The notes below the pieces were generated by a model, which searched no databases, was not told where the DNA came from, and saw nothing but the letters and a program-made list of their open reading frames with translations. From Streptomyces endophytica (GTDB lineage: Bacteria; Actinomycetota; Actinomycetes; Streptomycetales; Streptomycetaceae): DNA of 64,000 bases. Positions within the stretch are counted from its first letter, which is position 1, and every line of letters starts with the position of its first letter. The translations under genes were made by a program, and so were the position numbers. This document shows, in pieces, positions 50,486 through 60,482 of this stretch. Where the stretch lies: contig NZ_CP110636.1 of the NCBI RefSeq assembly GCF_026153355.1, forward strand, positions 4,340,001 through 4,404,000. The letters run 5' to 3'.

Positions 50486-52445
50486 CCGGGGGCCGGCGGG
50501 GCCCGGGTGGGGGCGGGGGCCGTGCCCGGCGGGCGCTGCCGCAGTGTGTAGAGCGCGGCGTGCGCGTTGCCGAGCACCCGGCGGAGGTCGGGGCGCCGGT
50601 CGAGGGCGGTGCGCAGCCGCTGCTCCCAGCCCCGCGGGTACGCCGAGTCCAGCCGCAGCGACTCCGCCTGGCCGTGGTTGACGATCAGATACGACTGCGG
50701 ACCGGCCTTCCGGAGGGCGGTGACGAGCGGCGCCACCCCGGCCGGGTCGCGGGGCGCCGGGGTCGGTACGTACGCCACCCGCTCCATGTCCTTGGCGCCC
50801 CAGGGCATCGCCGGGGTGACGCTGTTGACCGGGTCGTCGCTCAGCCACAGCAGCCGCACCGTCGGGCGGTCGTGCGCGTAGACGTAGTCCATGGCGGCCA
50901 CCTCGCCCGGCCGGACGCGCTCGAAGGGCTCGTTGCCCCACCGGGCGACGAGGAAGCCGCCGGACAGGAGCAGACCGGTCAGCAGCGCGGCGAGCGGGCC
51001 GAGGATGCCGGGCCGGACGGCCGTACCGTGCGGGAAGAAGGCGAGGGCGGCCAGCGTGCAGGCGCCGGGCAGGGCGAACAGGAAGACCCGCAGGGCCATT
51101 TCGCCGCCGTACGACTGCAGGCCGAAGGCCAGGAACGGGACGAAGGCCAGGGCCAGCAGGGGGCGTTCGGTGAAGCCGGCCGCGCGCCGGCGCAGGACGC
51201 CCCAGCAGGCCAGCGCCAGTACCCCGCCCGCCAGCGCCACCCGGGTGTAGAGGACGAGCTGATGGGTGGGGTCGCCGCCGGCGATCCGGTCCGTGACGGA
51301 CGAGGTGACGTTGGCGCCGACGCCGCCCAGACCGCCGAACAACTCGTCGAAATGGCCCGACCAGTAGGGCTCGGCCAGGAACCCCACCCACCCCGCGACC
51401 AGCACCCCGAGCAGCAGCGGCAGCCCGGACAGGGTGCAGCGGCGGGCGATCACCAGGGCGGTGAGCACCCCGAGCATGACGAAGGGGTGAGCTGATGGCC
51501 CGCCACGGACGCGGTGAAGAGGGCCAGCAGGACGGCCAGCAGGATCACCCGGTGGCCGGGGCCGGCCGGCAGGACGGCGGCCTCGCCCGGGCGGCGGCGG
51601 CCGGGCTCCCCGTGCGGCGCCCGGAACCACACCAGCAGGATCGCGACGAAGCAGAGGTGGAGGAGGTAGGTGAACCCCTGGGGGGAGAAGTAGTCCTGGC
51701 CGACCCAGCCGCACAGCACGAACAGCCAGGCCGCGCACCACTTCGCCCGCCACCCGGCCCGTACCGCCTTCAGTAGGAGGAACAGCGGTGCCAGGTACAG
51801 GAGTTGGAGGACGAGCGGCCACCAGCGGAGGAGCGCGGTGAGGTCGGTGACGCCGCACGCGCCGGCGAGGAACTGCGCCCCGGCGAAGAAACCGGGCCAG
51901 CTCCAGCGCGCGTCCAGGTCCGGTACGGCCGCCCCGGTCCGGGCGAGGTGGTCCAGGAATCCCAGGTGCTGCCAGGCGGTCGGGAAGCGCGGTTCGGCCT
52001 CCAGCACGGCGGGCAGGGCGTGCAGCGCGACCACCGTCAGCAGGAGGACGGACGTGAGCAGTGCCCGGTGCTGCCGGGGGAGCCGGAGCGCCGCGGCGAA
52101 CGCGGCCACCAGCAGGGCCGCCCCGGCCAGGGTCGCCCCGGGCAGGACGGAGATCAGGCCGAGGCCGTTCATCCGGTCCAGGGCGGTGTCGTCCGTGCCG
52201 CGCAACGGCAGCCAGAAGAGGGCCACGGCGGCGGCCAGGAGCACCCAGACGAGGGCGGTGACCACCCGGCCCGTGCGGCGCCGGGTGCGGGCCCGGCCGC
52301 GGCGCGCGGGCCCGGTCCGCTGAGCGGGACTCGGGCGTACGGCCGCCTCCCGCGGTATGCCGTACGCCCCGTCGCCCAGGTCCCCGTAGGCCGCCAGGTC
52401 CGCCAGATCGCCGTCCGGGGCGCGGCCGTCCGGGGGACCCGGCAC
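50482..52445 (-). CDS. Large polytopic membrane protein (EPS polymerase/GT-like), frameshifted as sequenced
   Basis: About 655 aa expected. A GTG at 52445 is a plausible start; the N-terminal 60 residues are polar (DGDLADLAAYGDLGDGAYG), then about 12 TM segments. FRAP-type family blocks were not recognised. WSWPGFFAGAQFLAGACG, CGWVGQDYFSPQGFTYL and VAGHQLTPFVMLGV look conserved, and a C-terminal extracytoplasmic domain (residues about 500-640) follows. Frame breaks at LTP: one base is missing at the G-run 51484-51487, so two reading frames must be joined. Locus context suggests O-antigen-ligase/polymerase or GT-C role. Its 5' part overlaps the flippase frame for about 277 nt, which is unusual. 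Confidence 0.65.
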
Positions 52446-53772
52446 GGCGGCGCCGGGGCGGTGCCGCCGCGCAGCACCCGCCGGAGCCGCGGCGCGGCCA
52501 GCGCGACGATCACCGTCAGACTGCCGACCTCGGCGATCCCGGCACCGGTCAGACCCCGGTGCGGCAGCAGCACCAGGGTCAGCCCGAGCACCAGGACGCA
52601 CAACAGGCCCTGGAGCGCGGCCAGTCCGGACGTGCGGCTGCGGGCGCGCAACACCGCGAAGTGCACCTCCATCACGACCCGCAGCGCGGCACCGACCGCG
52701 TACCAGCGCAGCAGCGGCGTCGCCGCCCGTGCGTACCCGGGGCCGAACACGCCCAGGATCCACGGCGCGAAGAGGAACAGGCCGAGGCAGACCGGGAGCA
52801 TGATGCGGGCCATCCGGCGCAGTGCGGCCCGGGTGTGCCGGGCCAGCTCCGCCGGATCGTGCGCCCCTTCCACGGTCAGTGAGGCGCCCATGTTGAGGGC
52901 CAGCAGATTGACCGTGCCGCCGATGGTGGTGGTGACGTAGAAGTACGCGTTGTCCGCCGCGTCGACCTGCGAGGCGACCAGCACCGGGACGAGGTAGACC
53001 ACGGCGAGGGAGAAGAGCGAGCCGGTGGAGTCGCCGGCCAGGAAGCGGGCCAGTTCGCCGGGCGACGGCGGCCGGGCGGTCCGGTGGGTGGCCCGTACGT
53101 GACGCGGGATCAGCCGCCGGAAGACCAGCCAGCCCAGCGGCAGCACCGACACCGCGATCGCCGCGACCCAGGACACGAAGACCCCGGCGGTCGGGAACGC
53201 GGCGGCGAGGACGACCAGCAGCCCCAGCTTCACGGTGGAGAAGGCCAGATTGCCGGCCGGCACCCAGGAGGCGCGGCGCAGCCCGGTCAGCACGCCGTCC
53301 TGGAGGGTGAGCACCGACCAGGCCACCACCGCCACGACGAAGCCGAGGCCGGCCAGCGGGCCGTGCAGGAAGTGATACGAGGGGCCCCAGAGGCCGAGGG
53401 TGAGGAGGAAGCCGATGGCGGCGAGGGCCACCACCACCGCACTGCCGGTGTAGGTGTGCCGCACGAGCCGGCCGGTGGTGCGGCCGGCGACCGGCAGGAA
53501 GCGGGCCAGCGCACCGGTCAGAGTGACCGCCGTCAGCCCGGCCAGCAGCTTCATCGCGGCGATCGCCGCCGACCCCTGACCGACCGCGGACTCGGTGTAG
53601 TAACGGGCCGCGACCAGCCAGAACCCCAGGCCGAGCAGACCGGAGACCCCGGTGTTCAGCATCAGCGCATAGGCGTTGCGGAACAGCGGACTGCCCGGCG
53701 CGCGGCCGGCGGACCCCCGCGCCTCGGTTCCGGGGCCGGGCGCTCCGCGGCCCGGGTGGTCGTGTCAGACAC
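52169..53772 (-). CDS. Polysaccharide flippase (MATE/Wzx-like), N-terminus frameshifted as sequenced
   Basis: About 530 aa. A GTG at 53772 with aaggag upstream opens VSDTTTRAAERPAPEP. The main body, in another frame, starts near SPLFRNAYALMLNTGVSGLLGLGFWLVAARYY (quoted in part) and is readable from ATG 53662. The slip lies at the ccc run 53694-53696. About 12-14 TM helices with the MOP-superfamily start (NTGVSGLLGLGFWLVAARYY) and GVFGPGYARAATPLL near TM9. Wzx-like proteins flip lipid-linked sugars across the membrane. The last 90 residues lie over the next gene and lack hydrophobic pattern; the true C-terminus is uncertain. Confidence 0.72.
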
Positions 53773-53823
53773 CGGCGTGGCTGCTCCTTCTTCCGCCGCG
53801 GCGGGGCCACGACGGGCTCGGCG

Positions 53824-54630
53824 TCAGGACCCCGGCGGACACGGCCGCACCGCCTGACGGGCCCGGCGGACCACCGCGTAGCCCTTGGTGAGCACCCGGT
53901 CCGCGGCGTAGGCACGGACCAGCCCGCGGCCCTCGACGAGCCGGGCGAACTCCTCAGTGCCGGTACGCCGCCGCACGGTCAGCCGGGCCAGCGCGTACGG
54001 GCCCTGCGCACGGGCCGCGAGCGCGTTGCCGACCGCGAGCGCCTGCCGGAAGCCGAGCCCGCGCACCGTGCGCCGCACCCGCCGGTCGGAGTGGCCGTAG
54101 GGGTACGCGAAGGATTCCGGCGCGGTGCCCACCTCTTCGGCGATCAGCTCCCGGCAGCGCAGCACCTCGTGCCGCAGCCGCCGGTCGTCGAGGCCGTCCA
54201 GCGGGGGATGGCCGTGGCTGTGCCCGCCGATCTCCACACCGGCCGCGGCCAGTTCGCGCACCTGCCGCCAGTCGAGCATGGTGTCCGGCGCGTCCCCGGT
54301 GTCGTACGGGCCGCGCAGCCAGCCGGTGGAGAGGAAGAGGGTGGCCGGGAAGCCGTACCGGGCGAGGGCGGGCAGGGCGTGGCGGTGGACGCCCTCGTAG
54401 CCGTCGTCGAAGGTGATCAGCACCGGCCGGTCCGGGAGCGGGCCGCCGCGCCGCCAGGCCGTGGCGAGGGCGGCGGCCGTCAGCGGGGTGAAACCGCCGT
54501 CGGCGAGCGCGGCGAGCTGCTCGGCGAACGCGTCGGGGGTGACGGAGAGCGCCCGTACCGCCGGGGTCGGGGCGAAGGCCACCGCGTGGTACATGAGGAT
54601 CGGCACTCTCGGAGGGCGGTCGTCGCTCAT
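53824..54630 (-). CDS. Polysaccharide deacetylase (NodB/CE4-like)
   Basis: 268 aa, ATG overlapping the GT2 stop by 4 nt. CE4 motifs: ILMYHAV at the start, TFDDGYEG (metal Asp pair), GHSHGHPPL (metal His pair), FAYPYGHSD and RLTVRRRTG. No signal peptide, so it probably acts in the cytoplasm on a sugar precursor or is exported otherwise. It would remove N-acetyl groups from glycan amino sugars. Sits in the EPS operon. Confidence 0.9.
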   Translation of the reverse strand: MSDDRPPRVPILMYHAVAFAPTPAVRALSVTPDAFAEQLAALADGGFTPLTAAALATAWRRGGPLPDRPVLITFDDGYEGVHRHALPALARYGFPATLFLSTGWLRGPYDTGDAPDTMLDWRQVRELAAAGVEIGGHSHGHPPLDGLDDRRLRHEVLRCRELIAEEVGTAPESFAYPYGHSDRRVRRTVRGLGFRQALAVGNALAARAQGPYALARLTVRRRTGTEEFARLVEGRGLVRAYAADRVLTKGYAVVRRARQAVRPCPPGS

Positions 54631-55709
54631 ACCGCCGCCTCCTCGTGCGCGGCGGTCACGGCTGTCGTGCCGTCGTCGGCGAAGGTATCAACTCCCTTGT
54701 TCTGCCGGGTACTTGATGCGTTTCGGGTGCGGAGGGTGCCCCGCGCGTAGCCGGCCGCGGCGGCCGCCGTGCCGGCCAGGATCGCGCCCGCCCGGGCGGC
54801 CCCGCCCGGCCGCCCGAGCAGCGCGTCGCGCAGCCCGCGCAGCACGCCCACCGGCAGCACCCGGGCCGTGTGGCGCCGCTCGGCCGCCAGCCCGTCCCGG
54901 GCGCCGACGCTCCGTGTCACCAGCGCCTTGGACAGGCCCTCCGCGTACGCCCGGCGGCGGAAGTAGCCGAACCGCTGCCGCTCGGCCGGCACCCGGTGGT
55001 GGATCACCGCCCGGTCGTCGATCAGCAGCACCGCGTCCGGGAGGGTCCGGCTGATCCGGATGCACAGTTCGGTCTCCTCGCAGCCCAGCGGCCGCCGGTC
55101 ACCGTCCCGCCCGATCCCTATCGGGAACCCGCCGACGAGGTCGAAGGCGATCCTGCGGAACGAGGCGTTGCCGCCGAGTACGTTGCGCACCCGCACCTTC
55201 CCCGGCGGCAGACCGCGGTACGTGCAGCCCACCACCCAGTCGAACTCCTCGGGGAACCACACCGGACGGCGGCCGGCCGCCCACACCGGCTCGGTGCGCC
55301 CGCCGACCGCCAGCACCGCCGGGTCCGCGTAGGCCGCGGCGAAGTGGCGCAGCCAGTCCCGCTCGGCCACCGCGTCGTCGTCGAGGAACGCGATGATCTC
55401 GCCGTCCGCCGAGGCGATCCCGGTGTTCCGGCCCGCGGACAGCCCGCGGGGGCCGGAATTGGCCATGATCAGCACGGGGACCGGTGGCGCACCGGGAGCG
55501 GGCGCGCCCGTGCGGGCGCCCCCGAAGTGCTCCCGGAGCCGGTCGAGCAGCTTCGCGTGGTGGTCGACCACCAGCAGCACCTCATGGGCGGGGTGGGACT
55601 GGCCGTGGACCGAGGCCACCGCGGCCAGGATGTCGTCCCAGCGGTCCTCCGTGTGCACGCAGATGACGACGGAGAACCGCAGCGCCGGTCCCACCGCCGG
55701 TCCGGCCAC
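54627..55709 (-). CDS. Family 2 glycosyltransferase
   Basis: 360 aa from GTG 55709 in frame. ATG 55726 has a better site (ggggagg) and the usual 4-nt overlap with the upstream GT stop, but is out of frame by one base, so a missing base at about 55711-55714 is likely. GT-A fold: FSVVICVHTEDRWDDILAAVASV, SAGRNTGIASADGEIIAFLDDDA (DxD-like), NVLGGNASFRR and GCEETELCIRI as acceptor-side Glu motif. Transfers a sugar from a nucleotide donor to the growing lipid-linked glycan. Part of the minus-strand EPS run. Confidence 0.85.
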   Translation of the reverse strand: MAGPAVGPALRFSVVICVHTEDRWDDILAAVASVHGQSHPAHEVLLVVDHHAKLLDRLREHFGGARTGAPAPGAPPVPVLIMANSGPRGLSAGRNTGIASADGEIIAFLDDDAVAERDWLRHFAAAYADPAVLAVGGRTEPVWAAGRRPVWFPEEFDWVVGCTYRGLPPGKVRVRNVLGGNASFRRIAFDLVGGFPIGIGRDGDRRPLGCEETELCIRISRTLPDAVLLIDDRAVIHHRVPAERQRFGYFRRRAYAEGLSKALVTRSVGARDGLAAERRHTARVLPVGVLRGLRDALLGRPGGAARAGAILAGTAAAAAGYARGTLRTRNASSTRQNKGVDTFADDGTTAVTAAHEEAAV

Positions 55710-55722
55710 CGGTCTGCCGGGG

Positions 55723-56537
55723 TCATCGGGCCTCCCCGGTGAGCAGCGCCGGCCGGGGCACCCGTTTCCGCCCGGCCCCCCGTTCGCGGGCGATGACCTT
55801 CAGCACCCGCAACCCGTCGCGGACCGCCCGCAGATTGCTGTCGCCGTGGATGCGGGGGTACTCGTGACTGGGATCTCCTGCACCCGCAGGCCGGCCTGGG
55901 CCACCCGGATGTTCATCAGCGTCTCGACCTCGAACCCCGCGCAGTCCAGGGCGAGTGGGTCCAGGCAGCGGCGCCAGAAGGCGTTGTAGCCGTAGCACAG
56001 GTCGGTGTAGCGGGACCCGAACTTGGCGTTGACGAGGGCGGTCAGCATCCGGTTGCCGAGCCGGCGGATCCACGTCATGTCGTCCGTGCCGCCGCCGTTG
56101 GCGAACCGCGAGCCCTTGGCGAAGTCGGCGCCGGACACCAGTGCCGAGACATAGCTGACGATCTCGCCGCCGTCGGCCGAGCCGTCCGCGTCGACCATCA
56201 CGATGATCTCGCCGGTGCACGCCGCGAACCCGCTGATCAGCGCGTCCCCCTTGCCCTTGCCGCGCTGCGGTACGACGGTGACGCCCGGCCACAGTTCGCG
56301 GGCGACCCGTACGGTGTCGTCGGTGGAGTTCCCGTCGACCAGGACCACTTCGTGGATCCAGTCCGGGAGGGTCTTGAAGACGTGCGGGAGGTTCGCCGCC
56401 TCGTTCATCGCCGGGATGACGACGCTGACGGGCGGAGCGATGGCCAGGTGTGAGGAGACGGGACGGTAGACGGCCTGCTCCGGCAGCAGCGTCAGCGGCG
56501 GTTCGTCCGCATCGGCCGGGCGAAGGAACGCACTCAT
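55723..56537 (-). CDS. DPM1-like family 2 glycosyltransferase, 3' end frameshifted as sequenced
   Basis: About 271 aa. ATG 56537. PVSVVIPAMNEAANLPHVF, VVLVDGNSTDDTV, MVDADGSADGGEI (DxD) and KGSRFANGGGTDDMT are the polyprenyl-phosphate mannosyltransferase-like pattern. Near the end VQEIP is followed by a frame slip at ggg 55870-55872: with one more base it reads SHEYPRIHGDSNLRAVRDG and ends LLTGEAR with a stop at 55723. Without it the protein stops at 55800. No TM in the tail. Likely loads a sugar on a polyprenyl phosphate or starts chain growth. Confidence 0.85.
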
Positions 56538-57023
56538 GGGTTGTTTTCCCTCTCGTCCGGTGGACCGCCCGCCCCCGGGCGGTCCGTGCTGAGATCCGGG
56601 TCCGACAGGGGGTTCGCACCCCGTCCGGCACGGCGCGGCGCACCGTGCGGACAGGGCGAGCCGATATGCGTGACCACGAAAGCGCGGCTCGTGACCGGGC
56701 CCCGGCAGACCGCGGTCGGCCGGCGAGGACCAGGTGCACCAGACCCCCCACCGCGCACCGCACCGGACGCCGCCGCCCCCTGCTCCTCCCCCGGAACAGC
56801 ACGGCGGTGATCGTTCGATGCGGCTGGAAGTGCGTCGGAAATGAAGTGCGACGGAATGGACGAGGAGGACTCTAAGGCAAGACGTTGCATGTCAAATACC
56901 CTTTAGGGCAATTGGCCACCACGTACTGATGTACGCCTGTATTCATGCACCGGCGTACGCCCTTCCGAGTCTTGGGAAAAGGCCGCGGAATACCGGGCCG
57001 AAAGGCCCTTACGGGTGCCGGAA
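56538..57023. other. 486-nt gap, long leader of the EPS glycosyltransferase run
   Basis: Between the acyltransferase (minus, ending 57024) and the GT2 (start 56537). It includes the promoter listed at 56869-56895, which would give a 330-nt leader. An AT-rich island (56875-56960) is the least GC-rich part of the window. No conserved small gene or clear riboswitch fold was found; the possible 118-residue frame across it lacks family features. Confidence 0.5.
56869..56895 (-). promoter_or_regulatory. Candidate minus-strand promoter of the EPS run
   Basis: On the minus strand ttgaca (56895-56890), a 15-nt spacer, then tagagt (56874-56869). Both hexamers are near consensus, but the spacer is short; -35 could instead be tttgac with 16 nt. 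It lies in the AT-rich island 5' of the EPS genes. Confidence 0.45.
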
Positions 57024-58118
57024 TCAGCGCCCGGTCCGGAGCCGCCCGACCCGCTTGAGCAGGCGGTCCGCGGGATCGAACCACTCGGGGCGGGCGAGCA
57101 CCGCATTGCGCAGCGCACGCACCGGCGCGCGCCGCGCCCAATGCACCGCTGCGGCCGGATGCCGGCGCCTCACCCACCCCTCGGACACCACGAGTTCACG
57201 GGTTTTGAGAGAATCCTTGTAATCCTTCGCGCCGCGCCCCAGATCGAGATATCCGAGCGACTCCGCGGCCGCCGCCCGCACCATGCCCAGATGCAGGACG
57301 AGCCCTGGCGAATATTTCGCGAACTGCGGGTCGTACGCCGGGAACCAACAGGCGAGGACGGAATCCGAACGCAGCCCGAAATGCGCCGCGACCGGCCGCT
57401 CCCCGGCGTACAGCACCGACAGCAGCCCGGTGCACGACTCGGTACGCGTGTGGAACAGCTGCTGCACCAGCCGCACGATCCGGGGGTGCGCGAAGCGGTC
57501 GCTGCGGCCGGTCCTGCGGTACTGCGCGGACTTCCACCGCAGCAGTGTCACGAGCGCCGCCGGGTCGCGCTCGTCGTGGACGTGGCGCACCGGCCCCAGG
57601 TCCCGGCCGAGCCGGCGCTCCTTGGCCAGGGTGGTCCGGGCGAACTTCGGCGACCGTGCCCGCAGCCCGGCCAGATACGCCTCGAAGCCCTGGTCCACGT
57701 CGATGACCGGCGAGGCGAACCGTCCGAACGAGCGGGTTTCGAAGGCGTCCTGGCCCGCCACCAGGTGGTCGAACTCCAGCACCGACAGCCCGCAGGCCCG
57801 GAGCAGTTCCCGGGCGTCCCACCGCAGTCCCGGGCGGTGCACCAGCCCCTGCGCGTCCGACAGGCCCAGCCCGATCGCCCGGCCCACCCCGAGCGCGGAC
57901 CGCTGAAAGGGGAGGAACCCGGCCGGGCGGCCGTCCTCCCGCAGCACCGCGATCCGCACGCCGCTCCGGCAGCGGCCGACGGCCAGCGCGAAGGCGGGGG
58001 AAAGGAACGGGTTCGCCAGCTGCGGCGCCCCGGCCGCCCGCGCTCCGGTCTGCAGGGCGGCCCAGGCGTCGCGTTCGGCCCCGGTCAGCTCGCCGGGCCG
58101 GTGCACCGTGATCTCCAT
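57024..58118 (-). CDS. GNAT-fold acyltransferase (BioF2/FemAB-like, Acetyltransf_6)
   Basis: 364 aa. Two GNAT-like halves: NPFLSPAFALAVGR and RIAVLREDGRPAGFLPFQ in the first, then SPKFARTTLAKERRL, and SVLYAGERPVAAHFGLRSDSVLACWFPAYD with YLDLGRGAKDYKDSLKT in the second. The combination YDPQFAKYSPG followed by a long helix is characteristic of CelD/BioF2-type acetyltransferases in polysaccharide loci. It would acylate the sugar polymer or its precursor. First large gene of the EPS minus run, separate from the GTs by the promoter gap. Confidence 0.85.
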   Translation of the reverse strand: MEITVHRPGELTGAERDAWAALQTGARAAGAPQLANPFLSPAFALAVGRCRSGVRIAVLREDGRPAGFLPFQRSALGVGRAIGLGLSDAQGLVHRPGLRWDARELLRACGLSVLEFDHLVAGQDAFETRSFGRFASPVIDVDQGFEAYLAGLRARSPKFARTTLAKERRLGRDLGPVRHVHDERDPAALVTLLRWKSAQYRRTGRSDRFAHPRIVRLVQQLFHTRTESCTGLLSVLYAGERPVAAHFGLRSDSVLACWFPAYDPQFAKYSPGLVLHLGMVRAAAAESLGYLDLGRGAKDYKDSLKTRELVVSEGWVRRRHPAAAVHWARRAPVRALRNAVLARPEWFDPADRLLKRVGRLRTGR

Positions 58119-58157
58119 GTCCGTGCGCTCCCCCTGTTCTCCGGTGCGTCCGTACGG

Positions 58158-58589
58158 TCAGCCCGTACGGCGTGGGCGTGCCCGGCCGGTCCGGCGCCGT
58201 ACCGCGCAGCCCAGCAGCAGCGCCCCGCTGAACGCCGCCACGGCGAGCACCCCGCCGCGCACCGACCACAGATGCAGCGCCAGCATCACCTGGGACACCA
58301 GCAGGTCGACGGCGAGCGCCCCCGCGCCGGCCACCACCGCCCGGCCGAGCGGATCCATCCGGCCGAGCGCCACCGCGAGCGCGCCGGCCGGTGCCATCAG
58401 GAGGAAGAACAGCGTGAACGGCGCGCGCAACGGCGAATCGAGACCGGTGAGCGCCAGCACCGCCCCCATCGCGCCGGCCGCGACCGCGGCGCCCAGGGCC
58501 AGCGAGCGGGCCACGCCGCCCGGCGGCGCCTGCGGCACGGTCGGGGACGGCTCGTACGGGCCGTCCCCGCGGATGGTGTCCGTCTGCAT
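58158..58589 (-). CDS. Small membrane protein, four TM
   Basis: 143 aa from ATG 58589; a longer start at 58628 would add 13 residues without a site. Polar N-terminus (about 30), then four hydrophobic helices with short loops (AAVAAGAMGAVLAL, FTLFFLLMAPAGALAVAL, VAGAGALAVDLLV, GVLAVAAFSGALLL) and an Arg-rich end. No known domain. It lies 39 nt upstream of the acyltransferase on the same strand, so probably belongs to its transcript. Confidence 0.65.
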   Translation of the reverse strand: MQTDTIRGDGPYEPSPTVPQAPPGGVARSLALGAAVAAGAMGAVLALTGLDSPLRAPFTLFFLLMAPAGALAVALGRMDPLGRAVVAGAGALAVDLLVSQVMLALHLWSVRGGVLAVAAFSGALLLGCAVRRRTGRARPRRTG

Positions 58590-58807
58590 GAGCGGCTCTG
58601 CCCTCCCCCGGCCGGATGCCGGGCTCAATGTCGCGTAACGCCCGGAGCACCGTCAAGGCGCGAAGAAGGCCGGAAACAGCCGCAACCCGGGCGGTGGGAG
58701 GGGCCCGACGGGCCGCCCACAGACGGCGCAATGACCGTGGCCGGGGCGGGGCCCGCGGAGACTGGGGCGAGACCGCGCGGGTGTGCCCGCGGGAAGGAGC
58801 CGGGCCC

Positions 58808-59518
58808 GTGGAGCCGCCGAGCGGAATCGCCCTGACGGCGATCATGGTGTGCCTGACCGTGATCACCGGCGTCGTGGACGCGGTCACCTTCCTGACGCTC
58901 GGTCAGGTCTTCTCCGCCATGCAGACCGGCAACCTCCTCTTCCTCGGCTTCGGTGTGGCGGGCCAGGGCGGACTGCCCGTGCTGGCGACGGCCGTCTCGC
59001 TCGGTGCCTTCGTCCTGGGCGCGGCCCTCGGGGCCCGGTGGGAGTCCGGACTGGCCGCGCGGGAGCAGTCGTGGTTCCCCGCCGGCCTGTTCACGGAGGC
59101 GGCCCTGCTGGCCGTCGCGGGGGCGGTCGCCTGGGGGATGGATCCGGTCCCCGGACTGCCGCCGGGCCGGCGCTACGCGGTCATCGGGCTGATGGCGCTG
59201 GCGATGGGCATGCGCAACGTCACCGCCATGCGGTCCGCCTCGCCCGACCTCACCACCACGGTGGCGACCCGCACGATGACGGCGCTGGTCAGCGGCTCGG
59301 TGCTGGGGCACGACAAGCGGCTGGGATACGGCGGGCACACGGTCGTCCGGCGCCTGCTGTCGGTGGGCGCGCTGTTCGCGGGCGGTCTGCTCGGGGCCGA
59401 GCTGCTCGGCCTGGGCACCCGGCCGGCGCTGGTGATCCTGCTGGTGGCGGTGTTCCTGGCGGGCACCGCGGCGGTGGTGCCCGCACTGGTCAGGTGCGAG
59501 CACCACGCCGGGGGCTGA
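58808..59518 (+). CDS. DUF1275 (YoaK-type) membrane protein
   Basis: 236 aa from GTG 58808, with aaggag 9 nt upstream. Six or so TM segments. VDAVTFLTLGQVFSAMQTGNLLFLG is the DUF1275 signature block; MGMRNVTAMRSASPDLTTTVATRTMTALVSG is the second. Transporter-like integral membrane family of unknown function. Its terminal charged tail is short. Monocistronic. Confidence 0.88.
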   Translation: MEPPSGIALTAIMVCLTVITGVVDAVTFLTLGQVFSAMQTGNLLFLGFGVAGQGGLPVLATAVSLGAFVLGAALGARWESGLAAREQSWFPAGLFTEAALLAVAGAVAWGMDPVPGLPPGRRYAVIGLMALAMGMRNVTAMRSASPDLTTTVATRTMTALVSGSVLGHDKRLGYGGHTVVRRLLSVGALFAGGLLGAELLGLGTRPALVILLVAVFLAGTAAVVPALVRCEHHAGG

Positions 59519-59675
59519 CGCCCCGCCAGGGGCAGAAGCAACGACATGGCGGTGAACATCCGCCCGGATCGGCACATTTACCGTGAACATGAAACGACTT
59601 TTGGCATGGACACTTCCGGTTACCCGCGAGTCTTGCTACGACGGATGTGGCAGAGATCCTGCTAAGGGAGGTTCC

Positions 59676-60482
59676 ATGAGACTGTCCCGATTCGCGGCCT
59701 TGACGTCCGCCTTCTTCGTCACCACGGCGCTCGCGCTCACCGGCGCGAGCGCCGCTGCGTCCGCCCAACTCCCCACCGCAACCGGCTATGTGGCACTCGG
59801 CGACTCCTACTCCTCCGGCGTCGGGGCCGGCAGCTACGACAGCGCCAGCGGCTCCTGCAAGCGCAGCAGCAAGGCGTACCCGGCCCTGTGGGCCGCCGCG
59901 CACTCCCCCTCCTCCTTCCAGTTCACCGCCTGTTCCGGCGCCCGAACGGGTGATGTTGTCAGCGGACAGCTCGGACCGCTCAACAGCTCCACGGGCCTGG
60001 TCAGCATCACCATCGGCGGCAACGACGCCGGATTCGCCGACACCATGACGACCTGTGCGCTCCAGGGTGAGAGCGCCTGCCTGGCCCGGGTCGCGCAGGC
60101 CAGGACGTACATCGACAACACCCTCCCCGGCAAGCTCGACACCGTGTACAGCGCCATCTCCCAGAAGGCCCCGGCCGCGCACGTGGTGGTCCTGGGCTAT
60201 CCGCGCTTCTACAAGATCGGCGGAAGCTGCATCGCGGGCCTCTCCGAGAAGTCCCGCACCGCCATCGACGCCGCGGCCGACGACATCAACGGCGTCATCG
60301 CCAAGCGGGCCGCCGACCACGGCTTCGCCTTCGCCGACGTCAACACCACCTTCGCCGGCCACGAGCTGTGCTCCGGCAGCGCCTGGCTGCACAGCGTGAC
60401 CTATCCCGTCGACGAGTCCTACCACCCGACCTCGGCCGGCCATTCCGGCGGCTATCTGCCGGTGTTCGGCTCCGCCGCCTGA
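59676..60482 (+). CDS. Secreted SGNH/GDSL esterase-lipase
   Basis: 268 aa, ATG with aagggagg 4-5 nt upstream. Signal peptide MRLSRFAALTSAFFVTTALAL to ASA at about 30. SGNH blocks: ALGDSYSSGVGAG (Ser nucleophile), ACSGARTGDV (Gly), SITIGGNDAGF (Asn), and HPTSAGH (His with its acidic partner in YPVDESYHP). Six Cys in three likely disulphides, as in the Streptomyces extracellular GDSL lipases. Hydrolyses fatty-acyl esters outside the cell. Its promoter probably lies in 59560-59660. Confidence 0.92.
   Translation: MRLSRFAALTSAFFVTTALALTGASAAASAQLPTATGYVALGDSYSSGVGAGSYDSASGSCKRSSKAYPALWAAAHSPSSFQFTACSGARTGDVVSGQLGPLNSSTGLVSITIGGNDAGFADTMTTCALQGESACLARVAQARTYIDNTLPGKLDTVYSAISQKAPAAHVVVLGYPRFYKIGGSCIAGLSEKSRTAIDAAADDINGVIAKRAADHGFAFADVNTTFAGHELCSGSAWLHSVTYPVDESYHPTSAGHSGGYLPVFGSAA

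Noticed and set aside
56534..56890. 118-residue minus-strand frame in the EPS leader
   Set aside because: Pro/Arg/Gly-rich with no family feature and no good ribosome site; better explained as a long leader.
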